From Gluconobacter frateurii (GTDB taxonomy: Bacteria > Pseudomonadota > Alphaproteobacteria > Acetobacterales > Acetobacteraceae): a stretch of 64,000 nucleotides of DNA. The notes below the pieces were generated by a model. That model was not told where the DNA came from. It did not search any database and was given only the letters and a program-made list of their open reading frames with translations. Below are positions 43,675 to 51,928 of the stretch, in pieces. Each line of letters begins with the position of its first letter. The stretch's first letter is position 1. Made by a program: the position numbers and the translations under genes. The stretch lies in the NCBI RefSeq assembly GCF_002723955.1, contig NZ_BEWN01000001.1:496001-560000 (forward strand). Reading direction: 5' to 3'.

Positions 43675-44970
43675 TCAGGCTGAGTAGCCCCATTGTGTAT
43701 CGAGCCACGCCAGGCGGCCGTCGTACCAGTGCGTCAGATAGGGATAGGACGCGATGGGGTTTGTCCCGTAGAGCGCCCAGTCGGCTGCCAGATCGTCAGC
43801 TCGAAAACGCGCATAGTTTTGCAGAACCGACCGGAAAGTGGTGCCGGACAATGTCCCTGACCGTCGCAAGTAGGCGTAACGGGCACGGATCTGATCCTGA
43901 AACTGATCACGCATCTGCTTGAAAACCGTTGCCCCATCACTGGCCCAGCCCGTGGTGCCTGGCGCAGCACCATTTGGCTCATTCCACTTCACACCCAGGC
44001 TTTCATCCAGATCGTAGGAATCAATTTCCCATAATCCGGACGTCTGCGTGCCTGTGTACGATTTCAGGATGACGTTATTCAGCGTGCTGTCGAAACTCCC
44101 CACCACCTCAATATGAATGATGTAGTCCAGCCAGGACGCCAGATTGAGATAGTCACGATACAGCAGCCATTTTCCCGGATCCTGAAGACAGGATGCAAAC
44201 CAGTCGATCAGGCGTCCTGGCACGGATGTGTCAGGCTTGGCCGGAGACGAGAATTCCCAGACAGACGTGTTTAACTGGCCCTTGTCCGTCCAGATCGCAT
44301 CCGAGCCGTGTTGCGGCTGGAGCAGATAGTGAGATGGATTCTGGTCGTCAATCAGATAGGTCTGATTGCTGTTATCCGATCGCAGCATATAGCAGCCATA
44401 AAACACTGGCTGCGGATCAGAGGGCGTCTGAAGGTAGACGTTGACCGGCCAACAGTCACACGAGCACAGAGGCGACTGGAAGAGCGTGGTCGTCGCATTC
44501 AGCCGTGCGTACCACGGCGTGAGCTGACCCGGATCCGACGGAGTGTCGCGCCGGATCTGTCGCCAGATTTCCAGACTGACCGCCTCACGGACCATGGAGC
44601 GATCAAAGGCCGTGGGATTGCCCGGAATAGACCCATAGGCCTTGAGCGTGATGGACGTGCTTTCGGCCCACGCTCCAAACTGAATGGCAACCTTGTCCTT
44701 GTTGGCGTTCTTGACCTTGATCTTGAGGTTCTTCTTGGACGCGCCTGCACTGGTCTGCCCCTGGAGGCCGACTGTGCATTTCCCGCTATCGTTGGAATAC
44801 AGAACGGCATCACCGGCCAGAATGGCAAACGTGCAGTTTACCCCGTCACTGTCTGTCGGAGCTGACGGCGCGGCAATAACGAACCTGTCCGGCAATGGTA
44901 GACGCAGAAACGTTTCTGAGGCCCGCAGACCCCAGATCGCCTTGTCCACAGAGGTTGGGTTGTCCCCCAT
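43675..44970 (-). CDS. Phage tail-module protein with CotH-kinase-like region
   Basis: A 431-residue protein. The C-terminal two thirds recall the CotH protein-kinase fold: YRDYLNLASWLDYIIHIEVVGSFDSTLNNVILKSYTG, then a pattern W-x-I-D-S-Y-D-L-D about residues 310-325, like the CotH stretch W-x-x-x-P-Y-D-L-D that carries metal-binding acidic residues. The N-terminal third is strand-rich and could attach to the tail. CotH proteins phosphorylate other proteins and occur in some phages. The likeness is from motif reading only; whether the domain is active, and what it acts on, is unknown. Confidence 0.6.
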   Translation of the reverse strand: MGDNPTSVDKAIWGLRASETFLRLPLPDRFVIAAPSAPTDSDGVNCTFAILAGDAVLYSNDSGKCTVGLQGQTSAGASKKNLKIKVKNANKDKVAIQFGAWAESTSITLKAYGSIPGNPTAFDRSMVREAVSLEIWRQIRRDTPSDPGQLTPWYARLNATTTLFQSPLCSCDCWPVNVYLQTPSDPQPVFYGCYMLRSDNSNQTYLIDDQNPSHYLLQPQHGSDAIWTDKGQLNTSVWEFSSPAKPDTSVPGRLIDWFASCLQDPGKWLLYRDYLNLASWLDYIIHIEVVGSFDSTLNNVILKSYTGTQTSGLWEIDSYDLDESLGVKWNEPNGAAPGTTGWASDGATVFKQMRDQFQDQIRARYAYLRRSGTLSGTTFRSVLQNYARFRADDLAADWALYGTNPIASYPYLTHWYDGRLAWLDTQWGYSA

Positions 44971-44982
44971 GATGCGGTTTCC

Positions 44983-46011
44983 TTATGCCGCAGCCGGAGA
45001 AGCGGCCTTGGCTTCCAGGGCAGCAATCCTGGCCGTCAGGTCAGACCGTTCCAGACGTTCACAGAACAGGCCCAGAGACAGCAGTTCTTCATAGCGAAGC
45101 GTCTGCTGGGTCGCCTGCGTTTTTCCGTCTGCTTCGTACACGGGCTGGACAGTCGTGGTCGTGGACCCATCTTCATTTTTCGCCGTCACGATCTGCGTCC
45201 GTGGCTCTGAACACCAGAGACCGTATTCCGCAGGATCAAGCCCCTGCGCGGTGAAGGCAGCCTGCACAACCTGAGCAATGACGCCAATGTGGCGACGATC
45301 AGATGCACCGTTTTTGAGAGTATACACAACGCCGCTGATGGCAGCCCAGGCGGCCCGAAGCTTTGCTGTGATGTCCGTATAACCACTGTCGCCCAGGGTG
45401 CCGATGATAGTCTTGTCGTTTGCGTCCGAAACAACCTGCGGCGCTGTCTGGGTTACGACGCCTGACCAGGCGTTGTTGGATGTTCCCAGGCTGGTGACGT
45501 TATTGGTCTGTGGGTGCAGCGTAGACCCTCCCACGGCCAGATTCCCGTCCATATTGCCTGTTCCACCCCAGGCAGTCAGCGTAGCCGCTGTCCCCTCATT
45601 GGAGCCGCTATAAAACTGAATGGCGGTCTGGTCGGATCCTCCGGGCTTTCCAGCATTAATATAGGTAATGGCTCCCGAAACGGAGTTGAGCAGAATGCCG
45701 CCACCGTCATCGATGCCGACGACCCCACCATTCGTGCCGACAGCGCTCTTCAGCAGATAATTCCCCAGCTTGGTATCGACGTCCGTTCCGGCTGACTTTA
45801 CTGCAGCAACAGCTTCAGATGCAGATGTCTTGGCAGCAGACGCATCACTTGCGGCCTGTCGGGTCTGACCGGCAAGCGCATCCAGACGAATGCCAGCTGC
45901 TGGTGTAGCGCTGCCTGGATCCAGCACGGTCAGGGCAGAGGCGTCACCGCGCACGAAAGTATCTGCTCCAACCTTGCCAAAGGTTGTCGGGTTTCCATCA
46001 GAAAGAGACAT
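44983..46011 (-). CDS. Tail fibre with S74 intramolecular chaperone domain
   Basis: A 342-residue fibre or spike protein. The C-terminal 150 residues match the peptidase S74 self-cleaving chaperone: the catalytic Ser195 and Lys200 lie in VSDANDK, followed by the helical core (LRAAWAAISGVVYTLK) and the RRHIGVIAQ and YEELLSLGLFCERLE stretches, ending in a coiled coil. S74 domains fold the trimeric fibre and then cut themselves off. The N-terminal half has beta-helix-like repeats. I start at the ATG at 46011 with GGAAGA upstream. Confidence 0.85.
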   Translation of the reverse strand: MSLSDGNPTTFGKVGADTFVRGDASALTVLDPGSATPAAGIRLDALAGQTRQAASDASAAKTSASEAVAAVKSAGTDVDTKLGNYLLKSAVGTNGGVVGIDDGGGILLNSVSGAITYINAGKPGGSDQTAIQFYSGSNEGTAATLTAWGGTGNMDGNLAVGGSTLHPQTNNVTSLGTSNNAWSGVVTQTAPQVVSDANDKTIIGTLGDSGYTDITAKLRAAWAAISGVVYTLKNGASDRRHIGVIAQVVQAAFTAQGLDPAEYGLWCSEPRTQIVTAKNEDGSTTTTVQPVYEADGKTQATQQTLRYEELLSLGLFCERLERSDLTARIAALEAKAASPAAA

Positions 46012-46024
46012 GAGTCTTCCAGTA

Positions 46025-46750
46025 TTAAAGGGGTGAGAGCAGCGGGCCGTTCGCCCAGGTACCAGCAAAAAACTGGCTGCCATCCGTCATGACGGTTTCA
46101 TCGTCCGCGTTCAGGGAGAGGCCAGCCGGCAAGGATTTCGTCCCAGCCTGGTACTCAGCTGGCGCGACGTATCGGCTTCCATCAGCCACCAGATCGGACG
46201 GCAGGATCTGCGCATCGGACGGAACAGGACGCACAAAGCCGTCCTGGTCGATATAGACCCGGCTACCATCCAGTCCGGACACGGCCGTCAACAGGTCTGC
46301 CAGCGTGGCGACGGTGTCGCCCGTCTGAAACTGCGTTGCCCCATCCAGCGGAATGACTGTCGCCAGACGGGCTGGCGTGGTCTGTGTGGCCGGCAGAACC
46401 TTCAGCGCCGCGACCAGAGATTTGCCGTCTGTCAGGGACAACTGCCCCAGAGCATCCAGCGCTGCCAGGCCGCCCGCTTTGCCACGGAAGGAATTTACGG
46501 TGTCCGAGGACGCAGTCCCGGCCGCTTCAGCTTTGGCAGCCGCACTGGCAGCAGCCGTTTCCGCAGCCTCTACAGCATCATCCAGACCGATTGCCGCACT
46601 GATGGCCTGCGCAAGAACAAGGATTGTGACCTGATTGGCACCTGTTCCGCCGGCTTTGGTGACGATTCCCAGGAGCGCGTCCGTAGAAGACACGCTGTCC
46701 GCAAACGGGAGGCCGGAAATCGGCTGCCCTGGTTGATTGGTTGTTGCCAT
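46025..46750 (-). CDS. Phage fibre-cassette structural protein
   Basis: A 241-residue protein that starts MATTNQPGQPISGLPFADSV and has an Ala-rich helical segment (residues about 58-80) followed by strand-rich stretches (DGFVRPVPSDAQILPSDLVADGSRY). This is the make-up of fibre-base or collar-type proteins. It lies between the fibre-tail adaptor-like protein and the S74 fibre and probably links them. No specific family was recognised. It starts 14 bp after the neighbouring gene's stop. Confidence 0.5.
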   Translation of the reverse strand: MATTNQPGQPISGLPFADSVSSTDALLGIVTKAGGTGANQVTILVLAQAISAAIGLDDAVEAAETAAASAAAKAEAAGTASSDTVNSFRGKAGGLAALDALGQLSLTDGKSLVAALKVLPATQTTPARLATVIPLDGATQFQTGDTVATLADLLTAVSGLDGSRVYIDQDGFVRPVPSDAQILPSDLVADGSRYVAPAEYQAGTKSLPAGLSLNADDETVMTDGSQFFAGTWANGPLLSPL

Positions 46751-46759
46751 GTTGTCTCT

Positions 46760-47389
46760 CTATGCGAGCAGCAGCGTGTCTGTTGCCGATCGGAAAACCT
46801 GATTGAGCAACGGGACGCCGGCAGGGGATGTGAGGTGACTGGTCCCGTCCGGAGACAGCAGCTGCGCCACGGAAACCTGCTTCACCTGCGAGGTGCCAAG
46901 GGTAAGAACCCGACCATCCGGATCCGTCAGTGCGTTCGGAATGATGGGCGTGCCATCGGCCAGAGATGGCCAGTCCGGCACGTCGTCCGGCTCGCTGTCC
47001 AGGTTGATCTGGACAGTCACGGCTTCCGTGTGACGACGCCCCTGCAACGTGTGCAGGGTCAGGCTCACCGGCACCAGTGTGTTCGGTTGGCCACCTGCCA
47101 GACAGACAACGGCGAGGCCGTTGACCTTGCCGCACCAGAGCGCTGTCAGGTCCGAGGACGTGACAGGATCCGGAACCGTGGCAGAGACGGACAGAAGCGT
47201 GTCACCCGCATCCGCAAGCCAGCGGCCGGGATCCAGTGCAAACTCCAGGACGTCAGCCGGTGCTTTCGGTGCCCAGCTTTGCCGGATGGAGGGCAGCCGG
47301 ACACCCCAGAGCGGCGGCGTACTGGACGCCAGCAGCCGCAGGGTCCGCGCCGACGCGACCGTCACGCCTGGACAATGGATGTCAGCCAT
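46760..47389 (-). CDS. Phage fibre-tail adaptor-like protein
   Basis: A 209-residue protein with the pattern PKAPADVLEFALDPGRWLADAGDTLLSVSATV followed by a VVCLAGGQPNT...TLHTLQGRRHTEAVTVQI segment, the layout of the phage fibre-tail adaptor family that links fibres to the tail. It is the first gene after the tail tube. Together with 46025, 44983 and 43675 it makes a cassette inserted between the tail tube and the chaperone. The family name is recognised by motif pattern only. Confidence 0.65.
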   Translation of the reverse strand: MADIHCPGVTVASARTLRLLASSTPPLWGVRLPSIRQSWAPKAPADVLEFALDPGRWLADAGDTLLSVSATVPDPVTSSDLTALWCGKVNGLAVVCLAGGQPNTLVPVSLTLHTLQGRRHTEAVTVQINLDSEPDDVPDWPSLADGTPIIPNALTDPDGRVLTLGTSQVKQVSVAQLLSPDGTSHLTSPAGVPLLNQVFRSATDTLLLA

Positions 47390-47403
47390 GACGCAACCTC
47401 ATG

Positions 47404-48366
47404 TCAGCTGCCAGAAGCTGGAGGCGTTGCCGGGATCCGGTCGATCTTGAAGGTTCCGCCCGCTGCCAGCGGATTACCGGAGATGTCGAACGTGGCCACG
47501 ATCGTGGTGTTTTTGCTGCCGGCATTGATCTGCGGGTTTCGGAGGGCTGCGTTCAGGAACGTGAACACGTAGCTGTTCCCGGACGCGTCCTTCACCGTAA
47601 TGGCGATCGGTCCCTGCGTTCCAGCGGCGTAAAGCTGGTATTCATCCCAGGTCTTGAAGAAATACTGGATCTGGCCTGTTGCCAGAATTTCGCCTGGACG
47701 GATCCCGCAGGCGTCCGCATGGCCCATGCCATAGTCAGCCCCGGAGCCATTCCGGTTCAGCGTGATCTGGACCTGACGAATACAGCCTGCGGGTGCCTTG
47801 CCCTGAATGGTCAGGCCGGAGAAGTTGCCAACCGTGTCAAAAATCCGGCCTGTCGGGGCTGCCGTATAGGCCGTGGCGGGATCCGCGTCTGCGATGGACT
47901 GCCCTTTACAGGTGAAGTCAAACGCGACGGATGAGAAGCTGCCCTGGGCAAAGGTGAGCTGTGCCTGCGTGCAGAAGGAGCCTGGACGGACCAACCATTT
48001 TCCGCCCAGCTTTTCGATGACCGTCCAGGTTTTGACGACGGCACCGTTCTGGATCGTGTTGCTGTTCCAGTCTGCCCCAAGGACGGCGGCCAGCATGTCG
48101 TCATAGGTGCCATACGACAGGGCACCAGACAGCGTGCCTGAGGTCGTGGTCTGTGTGACGACTTCCTGAGAGGCTTCGATGTCCGTATTGATTTCATCCG
48201 GACGCTGCGTTGTGTCCTGAGGACGGAAGTTTTCGCCCGTGAAACGGGTGCTCTGGAATGTCCCGGTCGCCTGGACGCCGTAAGTCTTCTCCAGACCATA
48301 GGCAACGGCCGTGTCATTAGACTGGGCACCGGCCTGATACCCTGCTGTCGAGCCCGTGAAGGCCAT
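47404..48366 (-). CDS. Phage major tail tube protein
   Basis: A 320-residue protein of the siphovirus tail tube type. The N-terminus (LEKTYGVQATGTFQSTRFTGENF...RPDEINTD) matches the tube family pattern in which a stretch such as R-x-D-E-I-x-x-D follows the first strands. Strand-rich sequence continues and the C-terminus (GNPLAAGGTFKIDRIPA) is Gly/Pro-rich. A GAGGTG ribosome-binding site precedes the ATG, just after a terminator hairpin. The place between the tail terminator and the tape measure block supports the call. Confidence 0.82.
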   Translation of the reverse strand: MAFTGSTAGYQAGAQSNDTAVAYGLEKTYGVQATGTFQSTRFTGENFRPQDTTQRPDEINTDIEASQEVVTQTTTSGTLSGALSYGTYDDMLAAVLGADWNSNTIQNGAVVKTWTVIEKLGGKWLVRPGSFCTQAQLTFAQGSFSSVAFDFTCKGQSIADADPATAYTAAPTGRIFDTVGNFSGLTIQGKAPAGCIRQVQITLNRNGSGADYGMGHADACGIRPGEILATGQIQYFFKTWDEYQLYAAGTQGPIAITVKDASGNSYVFTFLNAALRNPQINAGSKNTTIVATFDISGNPLAAGGTFKIDRIPATPPASGS

Positions 48367-48380
48367 GGTTTCACCTCATA

Positions 48381-48404
48381 AAAAAAGCCACCGTGAAGGT
48401 GGCT
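48381..48404 (-). terminator. Intercistronic hairpin with T-run before the tail tube gene
   Basis: AGCCACC (48386-48392) pairs with GGTGGCT (48398-48404) over a 5-nt loop; the A-run 48381-48386 reads as a T-run on the minus strand. It lies between the tail terminator gene and the tail tube gene. Confidence 0.8.
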
Positions 48405-48417
48405 GTGTCAGAGAAAA

Positions 48418-48846
48418 TCAGGGGGATGGCAGAGGGAGGACGACGTCCTGGTACCGATAGGTGACGGCCAGACTGAACCGGACCCACTTTCCTGTCTGGT
48501 CATTATCGGGCGGATCGTAAGACTTCCCGTCATAATAGAGACCTTCGGGTGCGGCACCGTCCGGGACGCGGAACGCGACTGACAGGGCCTTGCGGCGTTC
48601 GAGTGCCGGCAAGGCCCCATAACCGCGTGACACGAACAGGTGCAGCCAGATCTGGCCGGTTTCTTCGTCAACGATCTCACCGACGCCCAGGCGATCGCCG
48701 TCCGCGCTGGCAACTTCGAACAGAACCCAGGGGGTCAGCTGATCCTCCGTAGTCTGCGCCATCGCATCCAGCACCGGAATGCCAAAAGGTGCCATGGCCG
48801 CAGAAGCGCGCTGGAACGCGTCCATCCAGACGACAGGAGAGGTCAT
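48418..48846 (-). CDS. Tail terminator protein (DUF3168-like)
   Basis: A 142-residue protein at the tail terminator position. The pattern QLTPWVLFEVASADGDRLG, then QIWLHLFVSRGYG and a C-terminal KWVRFSLAVTYRYQDVV fits the DUF3168/gp10-type tail terminator that caps the tail tube. The length also fits. It overlaps the 48843 gene by 4 bp. The call is supported equally by gene order. Confidence 0.65.
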   Translation of the reverse strand: MTSPVVWMDAFQRASAAMAPFGIPVLDAMAQTTEDQLTPWVLFEVASADGDRLGVGEIVDEETGQIWLHLFVSRGYGALPALERRKALSVAFRVPDGAAPEGLYYDGKSYDPPDNDQTGKWVRFSLAVTYRYQDVVLPLPSP

Positions 48847-49184
48847 GTTCCACCTGCTGCAAAGAGTTTCCAGCCGCAGATCTGATCGCCGTCATAAACA
48901 GCTGTCGCATCTGTCAGCGTGTAAATCCGATCGCCGTCCTTCAGCTGGTCCATGTTGTGCGGGCGGCCATATCCAGCAGCTTGCAGCTCATCATTCAGGA
49001 TTTCCGCCACGAACGGCATGACCGAAACGCCGGCTTCCAGCGCTGCCGTAGCAGGCGGCGCGGAATAGGCGATCAGGTTCACCGCAACGGGAGCAGGAAG
49101 GCTGCCATTATTCGCACGGGACAGCGCCATCATGCGGCCTTTACGTCGGATCTGACGACGCCGGCGTTCTGTCTGATACCCCAT
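48843..49184 (-). CDS. Probable head closure or minor head-tail protein
   Basis: A 113-residue protein with a basic N-terminus (YQTERRRRQIRRKGR), then a strand-rich middle with APPATAALEAGVSVMPFVAEIL and an end ICGWKLFAAGGT. Siphovirus morphogenesis modules have a small head-closure protein here, between connector and tail terminator. I place the start at the ATG at 49184, sharing one base with the upstream TGA (TGATG). No family signature was recognised, so the role is from position. Confidence 0.5.
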   Translation of the reverse strand: MGYQTERRRRQIRRKGRMMALSRANNGSLPAPVAVNLIAYSAPPATAALEAGVSVMPFVAEILNDELQAAGYGRPHNMDQLKDGDRIYTLTDATAVYDGDQICGWKLFAAGGT

Positions 49185-49831
49185 CAGGCACACCCTGCGC
49201 TGCGGAAACGTTGCACCAGCCCAGCCGCTTCCGGTGTCAGTCCTCCTAAAGAGGGATCCGGAACAGCCCAGCTTGTGGAGCCCACGCCCTGTTCATTTTC
49301 TGATTTCAAAGTCGGATCACGGCCCTGAGCATAGTAGGAGGCGGCTGCGACGCGCCGCACGGCCAGGCAAATGGCTCCCGGAAAATTTCCAGGCTGCACG
49401 GTTCCGTCATCCAGAGTGACGGGCGGGTTATATCCCGCCTCATAGGTCACGAGATACCGGCCTGCCGGCCAGAAAGGCTGTGTGACATCAGGCCGGTAAA
49501 GTTCGCCGCAGTCGTCATCGATGACCAGATCGTTGATGGTGTCTTGCTCAAGCGCTGTTCCGTTTCGTGTGACGGCAATCACGTTGTGAACGGGATAGAC
49601 GCCAAGGAGCAGAGACAGCGTGCGAGGGAAGGGACGCACAAAGATTTGGTCCTGCCAGGTCTGGGACAGTAGAGGCCGGCCGATAAATGTCAGAACAGCC
49701 TCAGTCGCATCCATAAGGTATCTCTGGAGGTCCGTATCAGACTGGGCATCTGTGATGCCCAGTCTGATACGGACCTCCAGAGAGGCCAAAGGCACCAGGG
49801 CAGGAGCTGACCCGAGGGGAATGCTTCTCAT
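49184..49831 (-). CDS. Head-tail connector protein (gp6-like)
   Basis: A 215-residue head-tail connector. The N-terminal helical pattern LASLEVRIRLGITDAQ..DTDLQRYLMDATEAVL is the usual start of this family (L-x-E-x-K-x-x-L-x-I ... D-x-x-L-x-x-x-I-x-A-A-x-x-x-V). A strand-rich core follows (YPVHNVIAVTRNGTALE, ELYRPDVTQPFWPAGRYLVTYEAGYN), then the conserved C-terminal helix FPGAICLAVRRVAAASYYAQG. Within the first helix the gene contains a perfect 30-bp inverted repeat (49721-49783). Confidence 0.78.
   Translation of the reverse strand: MRSIPLGSAPALVPLASLEVRIRLGITDAQSDTDLQRYLMDATEAVLTFIGRPLLSQTWQDQIFVRPFPRTLSLLLGVYPVHNVIAVTRNGTALEQDTINDLVIDDDCGELYRPDVTQPFWPAGRYLVTYEAGYNPPVTLDDGTVQPGNFPGAICLAVRRVAAASYYAQGRDPTLKSENEQGVGSTSWAVPDPSLGGLTPEAAGLVQRFRSAGCA
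49721..49783. repeat. Perfect 30-bp inverted repeat, 3-nt loop, inside the connector gene
   Basis: The arms 49721-49750 and 49754-49783 are exact reverse complements over all 30 bases, with TGT (plus strand) between them. The repeat lies in codons about 17-37 of the connector gene and still codes for a family-like helix. Such a long exact palindrome in coding DNA is very unlikely by chance; it would form a stable hairpin in mRNA or single-stranded DNA. Confidence 0.95.
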
Positions 49832-49852
49832 CGATCAGTCTCCTGCTTGAGG

Positions 49853-51091
49853 TTAGCCGCCGTTCGCCGGCGCTGCGCCTGTCTGGAGCGCCTTGATGGC
49901 CGTACCGGCACCAGGCATACCGCCGCCGAAGCGCGCATATCCGAAGAAGGCGGTCTGGAGAGCATCGGCATAGCGCTCATTCAGGCGCACGACCGACAGG
50001 CCTTTCACGTTTCGGAACTTGTAGTTCTTGAAGTTGCCGAACAGCATGGCCTTATTGCCAGCCCCAATGTCAGGCATGCTCTGATTGATGTTCAAAGGCG
50101 AGCCCGCGAACATATCCGGTGCGCCTGCAGCAATGGATGGAGACCAGAGTGGGCGGCCTTCATTGTCCTTCAGCTTGCGCAAAGCCTTGAACGTCATATC
50201 GTTCAACATGAACGAAGCGCCCTGACGATAGGCTGGATCCACACTGTGCTGCAGGTCGAGAATGTCATCATAGCCGATGGCAACGGTGGCCGTGGTAGCG
50301 CCTACTCCTGCGGCCGTGCAGACACCCTGCGGCATATTCGTGCCGGTCCCTACAGTCAGATCATCTGCCAGGGTACGGCCAAAGCGCGTGGCCAGAGCGG
50401 TACGCAGGAAGGCGTCCAGATCAAGGAAGGAATCCTGCATCAGCGTCCAGGGCACCAGGACGGCATCCGTAGCGTACAAATAGGCCAGGACGTTGGAGAT
50501 TCCGAACTTCAGGTCGCTGGTGCTGATCGTAGTGTTTTCACCAATGATCTTGGCGCGAGCAGATGTGTCGTCGTTCGTTGGCCAGGGAAGGGGCGCACCG
50601 GACCCTGTCTGGATCTCGTCGAACAGATCCAGGGACGTGAAGTACCCCTTCAGAGCGACCAGGAGCTGATCGGCAAAGAGGGGAGGAACGAGATAGCCGC
50701 CAGCCTGACCGGACTGGGTGCTCTGTGCGGCCCGGAACTCAGTTCCCAGGCGTGCCTGGTTGAGGGCGAAGACACGGTCCTCTCCGGCAAGGTTGTCCAT
50801 GCCACCACGTAGCCATGCGCCGAAGACACGGACTTCCTGCGTTTCACGATCGCGCTGTTCGTCTGCGCCTCGGCCTTCACCTTCGCCACGGGCCGCAATC
50901 TGCACGGCCAGTTCCGCTTCAGCAGCCTCAGCTGTCTCGATGCGATCAATTCGGGCCTTCAGTTCGTCTGCCTCGGCCATCATGGCGTCGAACTGGGCAT
51001 TCTGTTCGGCGGTGACAGTTTCGCCGTTGATCAGAGCGCGGGCGTCAGAAATCAGCTTTGCACGCTTGGCGCGCAATTCCTTGGAACGCAT
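49853..51091 (-). CDS. Major capsid protein, HK97 family
   Basis: A 412-residue capsid protein. Residues 1-105 are a charged coiled-coil region like the HK97 delta (scaffold) domain, which the co-encoded protease removes. The mature part begins near TQSGQAGGYLVPPLFADQL and contains typical strand-rich segments (GENTTISTSDLKFGISNVLAYLYATDAVLVPWTLMQDS and FMLNDMTFKALRKLKD). The start (MRSKELRAKRAKLISDARAL) fits. Portal and protease genes lie just upstream. Confidence 0.93.
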   Translation of the reverse strand: MRSKELRAKRAKLISDARALINGETVTAEQNAQFDAMMAEADELKARIDRIETAEAAEAELAVQIAARGEGEGRGADEQRDRETQEVRVFGAWLRGGMDNLAGEDRVFALNQARLGTEFRAAQSTQSGQAGGYLVPPLFADQLLVALKGYFTSLDLFDEIQTGSGAPLPWPTNDDTSARAKIIGENTTISTSDLKFGISNVLAYLYATDAVLVPWTLMQDSFLDLDAFLRTALATRFGRTLADDLTVGTGTNMPQGVCTAAGVGATTATVAIGYDDILDLQHSVDPAYRQGASFMLNDMTFKALRKLKDNEGRPLWSPSIAAGAPDMFAGSPLNINQSMPDIGAGNKAMLFGNFKNYKFRNVKGLSVVRLNERYADALQTAFFGYARFGGGMPGAGTAIKALQTGAAPANGG

Positions 51092-51117
51092 GGGATTTCC
51101 TGTTTGGAATGAAAGGG

Positions 51118-51147
51118 GGGAACCGCCACGCTCTAGGGGTGGCGTTC
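51118..51147. other. GC-rich stem-loop upstream of the capsid gene
   Basis: ACCGCCAC (51122-51129) pairs with GTGGCGT (51139-51145) including a G-T pair, with GCTCTAGGG between. There is no T-run on the minus strand, so this is not a simple terminator. It lies between the protease and capsid genes, 27 bp before the capsid ATG, and could affect mRNA processing or capsid expression. Confidence 0.4.
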
Positions 51148-51199
51148 CGTATAGGTCATGACCTGATTCCGCCTCACTTCGAGGGCGGCCAGAGCATGG

Positions 51200-51928
51200 T
51201 CAGAGGGCGTTTTCGGCTTCGGCCAGGCGAGCCATACGCTGGCGTGATGCGATGGCCATCTCGGCCGCCAGTGCGAGGACATCCTTGTCAGGTGTCAGAT
51301 CGATCTTGGCTGAAGGCGAGATAGTGCGGTCATCATTCACGATGACGTCGGCCAGACCTGCATCCTTGGCCTCTTCGGCCGTAAACCAGGTCTCGGCATC
51401 CATCAGTGCGGAAATCTCATCGACACTCTGGCCTGTTTTGCCGGAATAGAGGGCCGCCATCTGGCCATCGATCTTAGCCATGACACCGGCCGTGGCTGTC
51501 ATGTCGGCTTTGTTGCCGACGACGAGGCCCCAGGCATTGTGAATCATCATGAAGGCGTTCGGTGCGATCATGACCGTATCGCCCGCCAGAGCGATATATG
51601 AGGCAGCAGAGGCCGCCAGGCCATCAATGATGACATTGACCGTGCCATCATGCTGCTTGAGCGAGGCATAGATGGCTAGACCATCGAACACGTCACCGCC
51701 TGGGCTATTAATGCGCAGGTTGATGGGTCCGGGACCGACCTGCGCCAGCTGATTGGCAAAATCCTTTGCCGTCACACCCCAAAAGCCGATTTCGTCATAG
51801 AGAAGGATCTCGGCCGGTTGCCCGTCTGCACGGGGGCGACTGGTCAGGGTTTGGGGAAGCCCTGCCTGTGTAAAGGCCAGCAGGGCACGGTTTGAGAACC
51901 GGCCTGCCTGGGCATTGTAGCGTTTCAT
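51200..51928 (-). CDS. ClpP-like head maturation protease
   Basis: Prohead protease of the ClpP fold that cleaves scaffold and capsid during head maturation. The 242 residues contain NLRINSPGGDVFDGLAIY and the nucleophile motif DGLAASAASYIAL (catalytic Ser about residue 107), followed by the histidine in FMMIHNAWG (about residue 130). A charged tail follows after residue 190. It overlaps the portal gene by 4 bp, and the portal-protease-capsid order is standard. Confidence 0.93.
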   Translation of the reverse strand: MKRYNAQAGRFSNRALLAFTQAGLPQTLTSRPRADGQPAEILLYDEIGFWGVTAKDFANQLAQVGPGPINLRINSPGGDVFDGLAIYASLKQHDGTVNVIIDGLAASAASYIALAGDTVMIAPNAFMMIHNAWGLVVGNKADMTATAGVMAKIDGQMAALYSGKTGQSVDEISALMDAETWFTAEEAKDAGLADVIVNDDRTISPSAKIDLTPDKDVLALAAEMAIASRQRMARLAEAENAL

